A DNA stretch of 21,303 nucleotides from Prevotella sp. UBA3757 (GCA_002371715.1 DFGF01000032.1:6338-27640); one strand, 5' to 3'; numbered from the stretch's first letter, positions 14,601-21,257 are shown. The notes: generated by a model not told the origin, from the sequence alone. A program made the numbers and translations.

Positions 14601-15185
14601 TCGCAGTGCAAACTGCCCGGGTTCATAGACGTAGTCGACCTCGTGGAATCCCAGCTCGCGCAGTCGCCCGAGCGTGGCATCCACGTCGAGCACGTCACCT
14701 TGACGGAGCGTCAGCGTCCGGTCGTCCAGTTGCTTTTGCGAGATGACCAGTTCGGCCATAGCGTCGGGGTAGGTGACGATGTATAGAGAGTTGACAGTTG
14801 ACAGTTGAGAGTTGACAGTTGACAGTCGGGACAAGACCTCGGTGCGTAGAATCTCGTTGGCAGCGTCGCGCTGCCCATACTTGATGGCGCGTCGGTAGCT
14901 GGATGGGAAAAAGAGTACCTGACGGTCGTCACGCAATTGTACCAGGTCATGGTAGAAGTAGCCGGCCTCCTCGGCATCCTGCAGGATGAATAACATCAAT
15001 GGGGCAGCGTGTTTCCCACCTTTCGCTTTGCCTGTCTCATTCAGTGCGGCAAACACTAACGGGGCCGACGAAAACATAAGCCCCTTGAGGAAAATGGTCT
15101 TCACCGACTTTTTCCCCAATGCGTCAGCCAAGGCACCTACCTGGGGTGACTTGGCATAAAACTCTACCAGATTTTGAATGTTCAT
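11625..15185 (-). CDS. mfd: Transcription-repair coupling factor Mfd
   Basis: A 1186-residue ATP-dependent translocase that removes RNA polymerase stalled at lesions and recruits UvrA. In order: UvrB-like module (about 1-350), RNA-polymerase-interacting domain (VGDYVVHIDHGIGKFGGLVR, about 470), RecG-like motor with Walker A GDVGFGKTE (about 625), the DEEQ box LLIIDEEQKFGV (about 725), motif III MSATPIPRTL and motif VI QMRGRVGRGNRKAF, then the C-terminal regulatory domain. It is slightly longer than E. coli Mfd (1148). Two stretches are made of 7-bp tandem arrays read in frame: LSTVNSQLSTVNS (about 121-133), and a variable hydrophilic insert (about 983-1033). A nine-C run encodes part of QTPPPNRYPI. 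The start at 15185 lies 13 nt after a -7 box. Confidence 0.97.
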   Translation of the reverse strand: MNIQNLVEFYAKSPQVGALADALGKKSVKTIFLKGLMFSSAPLVFAALNETGKAKGGKHAAPLMLFILQDAEEAGYFYHDLVQLRDDRQVLFFPSSYRRAIKYGQRDAANEILRTEVLSRLSTVNSQLSTVNSLYIVTYPDAMAELVISQKQLDDRTLTLRQGDVLDVDATLGRLRELGFHEVDYVYEPGQFALRGSILDVYSYSSELPFRIDLFGDDVDSIRTFEVDTQLSKDKREQVEIVPELGLTETEKIPFLSFLPDGAQLVAKDFTFIHDAIDRSYQEGFSQQALTERLEGATEMEQQAIRMEMQKDLQLISGQVFARDMVRFRRIEFGHHATGVPDATITFHISPQPQFHKNFDLLQQSLEHYLADGYRLCILADSKKQLDRLRDIFSGREDNGPKVQGHEITFEPLEKTLHEGFADNDLKTCVFTDHQIFDRFHKYNLRSDKARSGKVALTLKEIQQFEVGDYVVHIDHGIGKFGGLVRMPITNAQHPSPDSRQYQEMIKIMYEGGGAIYVSIHALYKVSKYKAQESGEPPRLSHLGTGQWERMKERTKQKLKDIARDLIKLYATRRQQKGFAFSPDSFMQHELEASFLYEDTPDQLKATNDVKADMEQARPMDRLVCGDVGFGKTEVAVRAAFKAACDSKQVAVLVPTTVLAYQHYQTFSSRLKDLPVRVEYLSRARSTKQTSAILKDLADGKIDILIGTHKLIGKSVKFRDLGLLIIDEEQKFGVSTKEKLRQLKTNVDTLTMSATPIPRTLQFSLVGARDLSIIQTPPPNRYPIQTEIHTFGAEIISDAINFEMSRNGQVYFVNPRISDLQRIKEMIHKYVPDARIAVGHGQMKPEELEQIIFDFQNYDYDVLLSTTIVENGIDIPNANTIIINGANRFGISDLHQMRGRVGRGNRKAFCYLLAPPLADLPQDSRRRLEALEQFSDLGSGIHIAMQDLDIRGAGNLLGAEQSGFIADLGYETYVKILQQAVVELRNEENITERTENGEVRTERSDYSQGEKANGIQGEQGNHTSQFSTLSSQFDYVSDCSLESDLELYFPDQYVPSDSERMLLYRELDGLQTDQQLEAYRRRLIDRFGQIPHVGEELMRVVPLRRLGKSLGCEKIMLKQGRMSLYFVSNPDSPYYQSAMFDRILQFVGQNLRRCNFREVNGKRSMSIADIPTVDAAVQLLAQIIGS
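12088..12115 (+). repeat. 7-bp tandem array, 4 units (AACTGAG) inside mfd
   Basis: Plus-strand units: AACTGAG, AACTGAG, AGTTGAG, AACTGAG. On the mfd strand it is read as Gln-Phe-Ser-Thr-Leu-Ser-Ser-Gln-Phe, in the variable linker before the C-terminal domain. Confidence 0.8.
12192..12212 (+). repeat. 7-bp tandem array, 3 units (TTCTCCG) inside mfd
   Basis: Units: TTCTCCG, TTCTCCG, TTCTCTC. On the coding strand it gives ERTENGEVRTE-like charged residues. With the array at 12088-12115 it brackets an insert in the Mfd C-terminal region. Confidence 0.7.
12849..12857 (+). repeat. Nine-base homopolymer (G9; C9 on the mfd strand)
   Basis: A run of nine G on the plus strand is read as three consecutive proline codons CCC within the Mfd segment IQTPPPNRYPI. 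The prolines are a conserved feature of Bacteroidota Mfd as I recall it; the use of CCC for all three creates a slippage-prone tract. Confidence 0.9.
14789..14823 (+). repeat. 7-bp tandem array, 5 units (AGTTGAC) inside mfd
   Basis: Units: AGTTGAC, AGTTGAC, AGTTGAG, AGTTGAC, AGTTGAC. On the mfd strand this yields the heptapeptide-period sequence LSTVNSQLSTVNSL between EVLSR and YIVTYPDAMAELV. It is the same unit family as the intergenic arrays at 5901 and 8648. Confidence 0.92.
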
Positions 15186-15198
15186 ACGTTTTCGTGTG

Positions 15199-15206
15199 CA
15201 AAATTA
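15199..15206 (-). promoter_or_regulatory. -7 promoter box for mfd
   Basis: The minus strand reads TAATTTTG, matching TAnnTTTG, 13 nt upstream of the mfd ATG. Leader length would be about 7 nt. Confidence 0.6.
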
Positions 15207-15250
15207 CTAAATAATTCATAATTCATGAGCCATTATTCCGATTAAATTCG

Positions 15251-15258
15251 TATATTTG
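15251..15258 (+). promoter_or_regulatory. -7 promoter box for the glycosyltransferase gene
   Basis: TATATTTG matches TAnnTTTG and is followed by CATCG. The ATG at 15286 lies 27 nt downstream. It is back to back with the mfd promoter in a 100-bp divergent region. Confidence 0.6.
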
Positions 15259-15285
15259 CATCGAAATTAACAAAAGTAACAACTC

Positions 15286-16038
15286 ATGATGCACGCAAGC
15301 GACAGTATAGTCATCATACCGACCTATAATGAAAAGGAGAATATCGAGAAGATTATCCGGGCTGTATTTGGCCTGGAGAAGTGTTTCCATATCTTAGTCA
15401 TTGACGATGGCTCGCCTGACGGTACGGCAGCCATCGTAAAGGGGATGATGGCCCAGCAGGAGTTCAGCGACCGCCTGTTCATCATCGAACGCAGTGGCAA
15501 GTTAGGACTTGGCACGGCATACATTACCGGCTTCAAGTGGGCACTGGAGCGCGATTACGGCTACATCTTCGAGATGGATGCCGACTTCAGCCACGACCCT
15601 AACGACTTGCCCCGGCTCTATAGTGCCTGTGCCGACGAGGGCTACGACCTGGCCATCGGCAGCCGCTATGTCAGTGGCGTCAACGTGGTGAACTGGCCCA
15701 TCGGGCGCGTGCTGATGTCGTATTTCGCTTCTAAATATGTGCGTATCGTTACGGGATTCCAAGTCCACGACACCACGGCCGGCTTTAAGTGCTACAAGCG
15801 GCGCGTGCTTCAGACCATCGAACTGGACAAAATCCGCTTCAAGGGTTATGGCTTCCAGATAGAGATGAAATATACGGCCTACAAGATCGGCTTTAAAATT
15901 AAAGAGGTACCTGTCATCTTTGTCAACCGTCGCGAAGGCGTCTCTAAAATGTCAGGCGGCATCTTTGGTGAAGCTTTCTTCGGTGTGATGCGCCTGCGCT
16001 GGGACGGCTGGACGCGCAAGTATCCGAGAATTTACTGA
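15286..16038 (+). CDS. Polyprenol monophosphomannose synthase-like glycosyltransferase (GT2)
   Basis: A 250-residue GT-A fold family 2 glycosyltransferase of the dolichol-phosphate mannosyltransferase type, which moves a sugar from a nucleotide sugar to a polyprenyl phosphate on the cytoplasmic membrane face. Motifs: SIVIIPTYNEKENIEKII, LVIDDGSPDGTA, the DxD-like FEMDADFSHDP (Asp98, Asp100), LAIGSRYVSG, and VNRREGVSKMSGGIF. There is no C-terminal membrane domain, unlike the longer bacterial GtrB/DPM forms, so it should be peripheral. The start could also be the second ATG (15289). It is alone between divergent mfd and convergent plsC, overlapping plsC by 7 bp. The sugar is not predictable with certainty. 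Confidence 0.92.
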   Translation: MMHASDSIVIIPTYNEKENIEKIIRAVFGLEKCFHILVIDDGSPDGTAAIVKGMMAQQEFSDRLFIIERSGKLGLGTAYITGFKWALERDYGYIFEMDADFSHDPNDLPRLYSACADEGYDLAIGSRYVSGVNVVNWPIGRVLMSYFASKYVRIVTGFQVHDTTAGFKCYKRRVLQTIELDKIRFKGYGFQIEMKYTAYKIGFKIKEVPVIFVNRREGVSKMSGGIFGEAFFGVMRLRWDGWTRKYPRIY

Positions 16039-16796
16039 TCTGGATTCTCGACAAAGCCCTGGTATTCGGGTACGAGAGCGGACATGATGCTGTCGTAGGC
16101 TTGCGACATGGTGGCCTGGACGTTGTCGCTGCCCTGTCCGACGGGATAGATGGGCTGGTGGATGGTGAGGCGCAAAGGGTGCCACTGTACGAAATGCCAG
16201 TCGCGCATGCGAGGCATGACGTTAAACGAACCGTTGATGGTCAGAGGAACGACGGGCAGCTGGAGTTCGTCGGCCAGTGCAAAGGCTCCCTTCTTGAAGA
16301 CTCCCATGTGGCCAGTAAACGAACGGGCTCCCTCAGGGAATACGACTACCGAACAGTTGCCAGTCTCAAGGATGTGACGTGCTGACGTGTAAGTACGGCG
16401 CACGGCACCCACGCCACGCTTGTCGACCATGATCTGGTGTGACTTGCGACAGGCATAGCCCACAAAGGGTATCTTTTGAATCTGGTGTTTCATCATCCAC
16501 TTGAAGTTGCGACCAAGGAAACCGTAGATGAGGAAGATGTCGAAGGCACCTTGATGATTGGCCACAAAGACGTACGACTGATTGCCCTCCAGATGCTCGC
16601 GCCCCTCGACGGTGACGGGCAGTAGAAAGGCACGCGTGACGATGCGTGCCCACCAGCGTCCGGGATAATAGCCCCAATAATGACCATTGCCCAAGGCACA
16701 GCCCACACCGACGAGAATGGCCGTCCAGATGGTCATCAGGATGGTAATGGGGAACGCCACGAAAATCTGATAAATGCAATACAGAATCTTCAGCAT
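16032..16796 (-). CDS. plsC: 1-acyl-sn-glycerol-3-phosphate acyltransferase
   Basis: A 254-residue membrane-associated acyltransferase making phosphatidic acid from lysophosphatidic acid. An N-terminal hydrophobic segment (IYQIFVAFPITILMTIWTAI, about 8-35) precedes the PlsC domain. Block I is VANHQGAFDIF (His81, Asp86), block II lies around NFKWMMKHQIQKIPFVGYAC, block III is VVFPEGARS (153-159) and block IV is LPVVPLTINGS. It is leftward, preceded 36 bp upstream by the metallophosphoesterase, with a 7-bp array in between. Its TAA (16032-16034) lies inside the 3' end of the convergent glycosyltransferase gene. Confidence 0.93.
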   Translation of the reverse strand: MLKILYCIYQIFVAFPITILMTIWTAILVGVGCALGNGHYWGYYPGRWWARIVTRAFLLPVTVEGREHLEGNQSYVFVANHQGAFDIFLIYGFLGRNFKWMMKHQIQKIPFVGYACRKSHQIMVDKRGVGAVRRTYTSARHILETGNCSVVVFPEGARSFTGHMGVFKKGAFALADELQLPVVPLTINGSFNVMPRMRDWHFVQWHPLRLTIHQPIYPVGQGSDNVQATMSQAYDSIMSALVPEYQGFVENPDQ

Positions 16797-16822
16797 ATTG
16801 ATATTCTCCCTTATTTTTTACC

Positions 16823-16843
16823 TTTTTACTTTTTACCTTTTAC
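16823..16843 (+). repeat. 7-bp tandem array, 3 units (TTTTTAC) across a stop codon
   Basis: Plus-strand units: TTTTTAC, TTTTTAC, CTTTTAC, with further T-rich near-copies at 16811-16822. It fills the gap between plsC and the metallophosphoesterase. On the minus strand it supplies the last codons (Ser-Lys-Arg) and TAA of the metallophosphoesterase. Confidence 0.8.
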
Positions 16844-17810
16844 TCCTGAGCGTGATAACAACGATTTCACCAGGCAGTCCGAGGCGAAAGGGGATAAGCG
16901 CTCCTAATCCCGTAGACACATAGATGGCGCGAGCGCCCTCGTAGGTCATGCCACCCCACTCCCGATAGTTCAGCGATACTGGCGACCAGCCCAGAAGCGA
17001 CACCTGCCCACCATGGGTATGACCACTGAGCGTGAGCTGCGCCTCAGACTCTGGCAGTATCTTCTCGCGCCAGCATGAAGGGTCGTGCTGCAGCATGACG
17101 GTAAACGGTGCGGGGTGCTGCCTGAGTGCCGTGGGCCGCGAGAGCGTCTGGCTGACATCGCCTCGACGGGGCATACGCTCAACGACGCCCCAGTTCTCCA
17201 TGCCGGCAACGACGATGCTGTCGGAGTCGCGCCGGACGATGCGATGCTCGTTGAGCAGAAGGTCGAAGCCCATGTCACGGATGTAGCGGACCGTCTGCTG
17301 GCAATTGGCATCCTTTTCGGCCTCGTCGCAATTCTGATAGACGGCATAGTCGTGATTGCCCAACACGGCATAGACGCCGTCCTTGGCCTTCAGCTGGCGG
17401 AAATAGGACACCTGAGTCGCCAACTCGCCTGGCACGACGTTCTGCATGTCGCCCGTAAAGACTATCATGTCAGCCCGCTGGGCATTGATGCTGTCAACAG
17501 CTCGCTGCAGCATCCACTGCCGGCTGCCATCCAGGGTGCCTACGTGCGCATCGGAGAAATGGACGATGCGGTAGCCGTCAAAGGCGGCAGGGAGGTCGGC
17601 AGAGGCATACTCGACATGGCGAACCTGAAACTGCTGGAATCCGCAGAACAGGCCATAGGCCACAATGCTCCATATTAATAAGGTGGTGGCTACGGCAAAT
17701 TTCCGCCACCAGCGCCTGGGTAGCAGCCATCTGCACAGCAAGGCAATGACAGCTGGGATTGCTACGAACCCCAGAAACAGGAAAAACGGGATGGCAAAAC
17801 GGGCAATCAT
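16833..17810 (-). CDS. Membrane-anchored metallophosphoesterase (YkuE/YaeI-like)
   Basis: A 325-residue calcineurin-like phosphoesterase. Two hydrophobic helices (about 5-28 and 37-58) anchor it; the catalytic domain follows with all metal-binding blocks: HFSDAHVG (Asp87, His89), FTGDMQN (Asp121), VLGNHDYAVY (Asn152-Asp154), MLQHDPS (His242) and LSGHTHGGQ (His264, His266). Relatives include YaeI/YkuE and the chlamydial UDP-2,3-diacylglucosamine hydrolase LpxG. A lipid substrate is therefore possible, and the plsC neighbour is consistent with that, but this is inference. It is leftward, 39 bp after pyrC. Confidence 0.92.
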   Translation of the reverse strand: MIARFAIPFFLFLGFVAIPAVIALLCRWLLPRRWWRKFAVATTLLIWSIVAYGLFCGFQQFQVRHVEYASADLPAAFDGYRIVHFSDAHVGTLDGSRQWMLQRAVDSINAQRADMIVFTGDMQNVVPGELATQVSYFRQLKAKDGVYAVLGNHDYAVYQNCDEAEKDANCQQTVRYIRDMGFDLLLNEHRIVRRDSDSIVVAGMENWGVVERMPRRGDVSQTLSRPTALRQHPAPFTVMLQHDPSCWREKILPESEAQLTLSGHTHGGQVSLLGWSPVSLNYREWGGMTYEGARAIYVSTGLGALIPFRLGLPGEIVVITLRSKR

Positions 17811-17823
17811 AGTTTTGACGGGG

Positions 17824-17837
17824 GGTGAGAGGTGAAT
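17824..17837 (+). repeat. Short 7-bp array, 2 clear units (GGTGAGA, GGTGAAT)
   Basis: Two related units lie in the 39-bp gap between pyrC and the metallophosphoesterase, with a weaker third (GGGGTGG). It is weak on its own, but fits the pattern that most short intergenic gaps here carry a 7-bp array. Confidence 0.45.
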
Positions 17838-17849
17838 GGGGTGGGTGGA

Positions 17850-19220
17850 TTACAATGGATGTTCGAAGCGCATTTCCTCGCCGATGTAGGAAGCGTCGAC
17901 CTGTCCGTTGCCATAGACGGTGTGGCCGTTGCAGAGCGTACGCTCCACGCGCCAGTTGAAGGTGTGGCCCTCCAGGGGACTCCAGCCGCACTTGCTCAGG
18001 ATGCAGTCCTTGCTGACTGTCCAGGGCTGATGCGGACGGACGATGGTGATGTCTGCACGATAGCCTCTGCGCAGGAAGCCACGTTGGTGTACGTCGAACA
18101 GGCGGGCCGGGTTGTGACACATCAGTTCCACCAGTTGCTGGATGGTAAGCACGCCTTCATCGACCAGTTCGAGCATGGCAACCAGCGAGAACTGCAGCAT
18201 GGGCATACCACTGGCAGCCTTGGCACAGCCTCCCTCCTTCTGGCTGAGCAGGTGGGGAGCGTGGTCGGTGGCAACGACGCTGATGCGCCCGTCGGAAAGT
18301 GCCTGGCGCAGCATGAACTGGTCGACAGGTGTCTTGATGGACGGGTTTACCTTGATTTTGGCACCTAAACGCTCGTGGTCGAGCAGGGTGAAGAGCAGGT
18401 GACCTACGCAGGCCTCGGCGGTGATTCGCTGAAGCTTGACGTTTGGTGTCTGATGTTTATGATGTGTGTTAACTTCAAAGAGTTCCAGTTCCTCGGCTGT
18501 GGAAATATGGGCTACGTGCAGGCGCGTACCATACTTCTTGGCCAGTTCGACGGCCTTGCGCGACGATGACAGACATGCCTCCTCGCTGCGTATCAGGGCG
18601 TGCAGGCTGACCTGTGGGTCGTCGCCCCAGGCCTTTTTAGCCTCCGCCATGTTGCGGTTAATGATGTCGGTATCCTCGCAATGCGCCATGAGCGGAAGAC
18701 GGCAGGTCTTGAAAATGCGCTCCAGGGCCTGCTGCTGGTCTACCAGCATATTGCCGGTCGACGAGCCCATGAACAGCTTGATGCCGGGAATGCGGCTGGC
18801 GGGCAGCTGCGAGAAAGTGTCTGCATTGTCGTTGGTGGCACCATAGAAGAACGAGTAGTTGACGTGGCTCTTCTGACGTGCCAGCGCAAACTTGTCGTTC
18901 AGTGCCTGGAGCGTCGTGGTTGTCGGCATGCAGTTGGGCATGTCGAAATACGAGGTGACGCCCCCCGCAGCAGCAGCACGGCTTTCTGTGTCGATGTCGG
19001 CTTTTTCGGTCAGCCCTGGCTCGCGAAAGTGTACGTGGTCGTCAATGATGCCAGGCAGTACATAGCAGCCCGTAGCATCGATGACTTCAGCGAAGTCCGC
19101 GTCGTCAGCGGCAGACTTCCGGCTCCTGACGTCAGTGATGTTCCCGTCGGCTACGACAATGTCGGCCTCGGCGACACGCCCTTCATTGACGATGCGACCA
19201 CCCTTAATCAGCAGACTCAT
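17850..19220 (-). CDS. pyrC: Dihydroorotase (class I)
   Basis: A 456-residue cytosolic zinc enzyme of pyrimidine synthesis, interconverting carbamoyl-aspartate and dihydroorotate. Metal and catalytic residues: DDHVHFREPG (His62, His64), the carboxylated Lys148 in GIKLFMGSS, His180 in LMAHCEDTD, His238 in LHVAHIST and Asp319 in VVATDHAPH. The length and the HxHFREPG form are typical of class I dihydroorotase; allantoinase is a less likely alternative. A short insert, EVNTHHKHQTPNVKL (about 249-263), is encoded by DNA with a degenerate 7-bp period. Its ATG overlaps the TGA of the DUF4369 lipoprotein gene by 4 bp, so the two are probably translationally coupled. Confidence 0.94.
   Translation of the reverse strand: MSLLIKGGRIVNEGRVAEADIVVADGNITDVRSRKSAADDADFAEVIDATGCYVLPGIIDDHVHFREPGLTEKADIDTESRAAAAGGVTSYFDMPNCMPTTTTLQALNDKFALARQKSHVNYSFFYGATNDNADTFSQLPASRIPGIKLFMGSSTGNMLVDQQQALERIFKTCRLPLMAHCEDTDIINRNMAEAKKAWGDDPQVSLHALIRSEEACLSSSRKAVELAKKYGTRLHVAHISTAEELELFEVNTHHKHQTPNVKLQRITAEACVGHLLFTLLDHERLGAKIKVNPSIKTPVDQFMLRQALSDGRISVVATDHAPHLLSQKEGGCAKAASGMPMLQFSLVAMLELVDEGVLTIQQLVELMCHNPARLFDVHQRGFLRRGYRADITIVRPHQPWTVSKDCILSKCGWSPLEGHTFNWRVERTLCNGHTVYGNGQVDASYIGEEMRFEHPL
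18438..18458 (+). repeat. Degenerate 7-bp array inside pyrC
   Basis: Plus-strand units GACGTTT, GGTGTCT, GATGTTT share a 7-bp pattern. They encode part of a hydrophilic insert just before RITAEACVGH. Periodicity is weak and could be chance. Confidence 0.35.
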
Positions 19221-19996
19221 GGTTTAGGCACGTTTACCAGCGGGGCTGCAGGTGCCTGCGGTGCCACCGTGTCAGTGGGGGCAGGGGCCGTCTCGCTCAG
19301 TCCGTTCATGCGTTGCTCGTTCTCCTGTGCAGCCTGATAGTATTCGCGCACGTAGGGGTCGCTCTTGAAGTGCTGTGTGGCTTTCGACATGATGTCCTCT
19401 ATCTGCGGTGTCAGCACGGGGAAGCGGTACTGGCTGGTGATAATCATAAACACGCCTGGACCCAGCACGTTGTCGAAATTGTCAATGATGAAGTGCGTGA
19501 CCAGCGAGTCCTCCTCCTGTGCAATCTGTGCAGCCTCGATGGACAACTGGCGGTCAATGGTGGCCTCGTCAATGCCGTCCAGCAGCATCTGGCTCTGGCG
19601 GTGCGACAACTCGTTCATGCGGTTCGACAGCTGGTTGTGGCGGTCGATGAAGTGGTACAGACTGTCGTTCAGCGGGGTGCCGCCAACGCTCTGGCTGGCA
19701 TTGTCAATCTTGATGACGATGTCACCCTCCTCGAGCACTACGGGCATGATGCTCTCGTCGTCCATAAACAGATTTGCCATGCGGACGGTGTCCAGCAGGC
19801 CGGCAAAGTGAAATTCGCCATGCACGACATCGCATGAGTCGATGTTCTTGACCTCGCCCGACTTGAGGGCCTTCAGATAGAGCTTACTGCCGTCGAGGGC
19901 CGAGACCGAGGTTGAACCCTCCACGCGGTAGGAGCTGGCACACGACGTCAGCACTGCTACGACGACAAACGAATAGAGTATTTTATTCATAGACAT
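19217..19996 (-). CDS. DUF4369 lipoprotein
   Basis: A 259-residue lipoprotein (start ATG 19996, or MNKIL at 19990). The signal sequence NKILYSFVVVAVLTSC ends in a lipobox with the lipidated Cys in LTSCAS. The DUF4369 domain follows (about 22-110: GSTSVSALDGSKLYLKALKS, FHFAGLLDTVRMANLF, VVLEEGDIVIKID). In many Bacteroidota proteins this domain precedes a TlpA/AhpC thioredoxin domain. Here a helical region follows (LYHFIDRHNQLSNRMNELSH...) with a Pro/Ala-rich tail (SETAPAPTDTVAPQAPAAPL) and no CxxC, so it is not a thiol reductase. Longer upstream frames would run through its promoter. It is coupled to pyrC by an ATGA overlap. Confidence 0.87.
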   Translation of the reverse strand: MSMNKILYSFVVVAVLTSCASSYRVEGSTSVSALDGSKLYLKALKSGEVKNIDSCDVVHGEFHFAGLLDTVRMANLFMDDESIMPVVLEEGDIVIKIDNASQSVGGTPLNDSLYHFIDRHNQLSNRMNELSHRQSQMLLDGIDEATIDRQLSIEAAQIAQEEDSLVTHFIIDNFDNVLGPGVFMIITSQYRFPVLTPQIEDIMSKATQHFKSDPYVREYYQAAQENEQRMNGLSETAPAPTDTVAPQAPAAPLVNVPKP

Positions 19997-20020
19997 GATT
20001 GACTGCACAATATTTTCGTG

Positions 20021-20028
20021 CAAATGTA
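20021..20028 (-). promoter_or_regulatory. -7 promoter box for the DUF4369-pyrC operon
   Basis: The minus strand reads TACATTTG, matching TAnnTTTG, followed by CACG. The likely start codon at 19996 is 24 nt downstream, which supports the shorter form of the lipoprotein. Confidence 0.6.
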
Positions 20029-20087
20029 CTATCTTCCCTTGAAATACGGAAAAATATTTGCTCATTTTAAAACATTTGTGCAGATAT

Positions 20088-20489
20088 TTAGCGTTTTTTT
20101 GCGTCTTTTTCCAGTTCGCTGCTGATTCTGTGGCTGGCATAGAGCTGTAGGACGGCTGCTACCAGCAAAACAATAATCCAGTTGTTGTGCACGTATTTGA
20201 CGTACGACAGGTACTCAAGTCGCAGGAAGTTGCCCTGGTTGGCAAACATCAGCAGAGCGGCCACCAGAAACAGTATATCGCTCAGCAGCATCATGCGGCG
20301 CAGCCGACGGATGACGTAGTTCTGACCCTCATAGCGCTGGCGCATCTGCATGGCGGCAAACATCAGGGCCCCTGGGGCAAACACGTAGGCAGCCCACGAC
20401 TGTAGGAAAAGGCTGGCGCCGGAGCCCACCACCATCAGCAGGCCTCCGGCCAGCATGACGAGCGTTTCAATCTGGCTGAGCTGTCTCAT
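20088..20489 (-). CDS. Four-helix integral membrane protein, function unknown
   Basis: A 133-residue protein with about four membrane helices: LVMLAGGLLMVVGSGASLFL, WAAYVFAPGALMFAAMQ, LLSDILFLVAALLMFA and WIIVLLVAAVLQLYA. A basic loop (RQRYEGQNYVIRRLRRM) follows helix 2, and a charged tail ends it (SSELEKDAKKR). I do not recognise a named family. Its ATG overlaps the TGA of the FtsB/DivIC-like gene by 4 bp, so it is coupled to a division gene and may share an envelope role (inference). Confidence 0.85.
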   Translation of the reverse strand: MRQLSQIETLVMLAGGLLMVVGSGASLFLQSWAAYVFAPGALMFAAMQMRQRYEGQNYVIRRLRRMMLLSDILFLVAALLMFANQGNFLRLEYLSYVKYVHNNWIIVLLVAAVLQLYASHRISSELEKDAKKR

Positions 20490-20821
20490 CGCGTCGTGTT
20501 CAAGTCGGGTTGTTCGTCATCGCTCAGCACAAACACGTCCTCGTCGTCGGCCTTCATGAAGTAGCGCTCACGGGCTATTTTCTCAATGGCCTTCGGGTTG
20601 GCGTCGAGCGTGCGGATGCGCTCCTGGTCCAGGTGGCAGCGCTCGGTGTACGCTGCTATCTCTTCCTCCAGCTCGCTGATGCGCTGCTTGTTGCGCAGGT
20701 GGTTCCACGCGCTGTTCTCGTCGACAAAGCCTATCAGGACAATGGCAACCACGGCAACCACCGCATATTTCAACCCCGTAATACGACCGATGCGGAGCAG
20801 TAATGACTTAATCTTTTTCAT
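20486..20821 (-). CDS. Septum formation initiator family protein (FtsB/DivIC-like)
   Basis: A 111-residue bitopic division protein. Start at ATG 20821 (MKKIKSLLLRIGRITG), preceded by the purine-rich AAAAAAGGA and 23 nt after the -7 box. A membrane helix (YAVVAVVAIVLIGFV, about 19-34) is followed by a coiled coil (NKQRISELEEEIAAYTERCH, about 44-75) and the FtsB/DivIC end LDANPKAIEKIARERYFMKA, the 'P..iEkiARe.y.m...gE' signature. It should act with FtsL and FtsQ in septal assembly. It is first in a two-gene unit with the membrane protein at 20088. Confidence 0.92.
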   Translation of the reverse strand: MKKIKSLLLRIGRITGLKYAVVAVVAIVLIGFVDENSAWNHLRNKQRISELEEEIAAYTERCHLDQERIRTLDANPKAIEKIARERYFMKADDEDVFVLSDDEQPDLNTTR

Positions 20822-20843
20822 ACGTAATTCCTTTTTTCGCCCA

Positions 20844-20851
20844 CAAAAGTA
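20844..20851 (-). promoter_or_regulatory. -7 promoter box for the FtsB/DivIC-like gene
   Basis: The minus strand reads TACTTTTG, matching TAnnTTTG, 23 nt upstream of the start codon at 20821. Confidence 0.6.
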
Positions 20852-21022
20852 CAAAATAAATATCAATTCTGAAATGGCAGGCGCGTTTTTTTGTTTTTTT
20901 AATCTTTCATTGACAGCAGAATAATTGGCAGTTTGCAACTTCTTCCGCCCCCAAAACCACATTATGAATACATTATTAAAACATCTTCTTATCATATCTA
21001 AACATGTCCCTCGCTTGCATAA
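20852..21022 (+). other. Spacer with possible 5' remnant of a lost secreted-protein gene
   Basis: No convincing gene. An ATG at 20964 opens MNTLLKHLLIISKHV, which could be the start of a decayed signal peptide, but the frame continues into unrelated residues and does not match the frame of the tail remnant at 21023-21199. The T-rich runs at 20887-20905 have no stem next to them. Confidence 0.35.
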
Positions 21023-21199
21023 CGCTTCTGGCAGAATCAGTCGGGCGCAACTGCCATTCGTTCCGCAAAAGCCAACACAAAGCCATCAGATACCATCTAC
21101 TCCCTCAACGGCATACGTCACAATAGTCTACAACCTGGAGTGAACATTGTGGACGGACGGAAGGTCGTAATCCTAAAATATTCTGCGAAACGGCAATAA
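21023..21199 (+). pseudogene. Orphan C-terminal sorting-like tail of a lost secreted protein
   Basis: A frame open from a TAA at 21020 to a TAA at 21197-21199, without a start codon, ends TIYSLNGIRHNSLQPGVNIV followed by DGRKVVILKYSAKRQ. This is the same tail type (Y-x-L-x-G ... G-x-x-I-x-D/N-G-K/R-K-V) as on the flavodoxin at 2165. About 20-25 codons before the tail have no recognisable fold. A good intrinsic terminator overlaps its end. I read it as the 3' end of a gene whose body was deleted. Confidence 0.6.
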
Positions 21200-21215
21200 C
21201 TTTCGCGGAATTTTT
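21180..21215 (+). terminator. Intrinsic terminator
   Basis: ATTCTGCGAAA (21180-21190), loop CGGCAATAAC, TTTCGCGGAAT (21201-21211): an 11-bp stem with one G-T wobble, followed by a T-run (21211-21215). It overlaps the stop codon of the tail remnant and separates it from the next promoter. Confidence 0.75.
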
Positions 21216-21257
21216 CACTTTTCAGCCTTTAAAGTTGCTTGATTTGAAAACTTTTTG

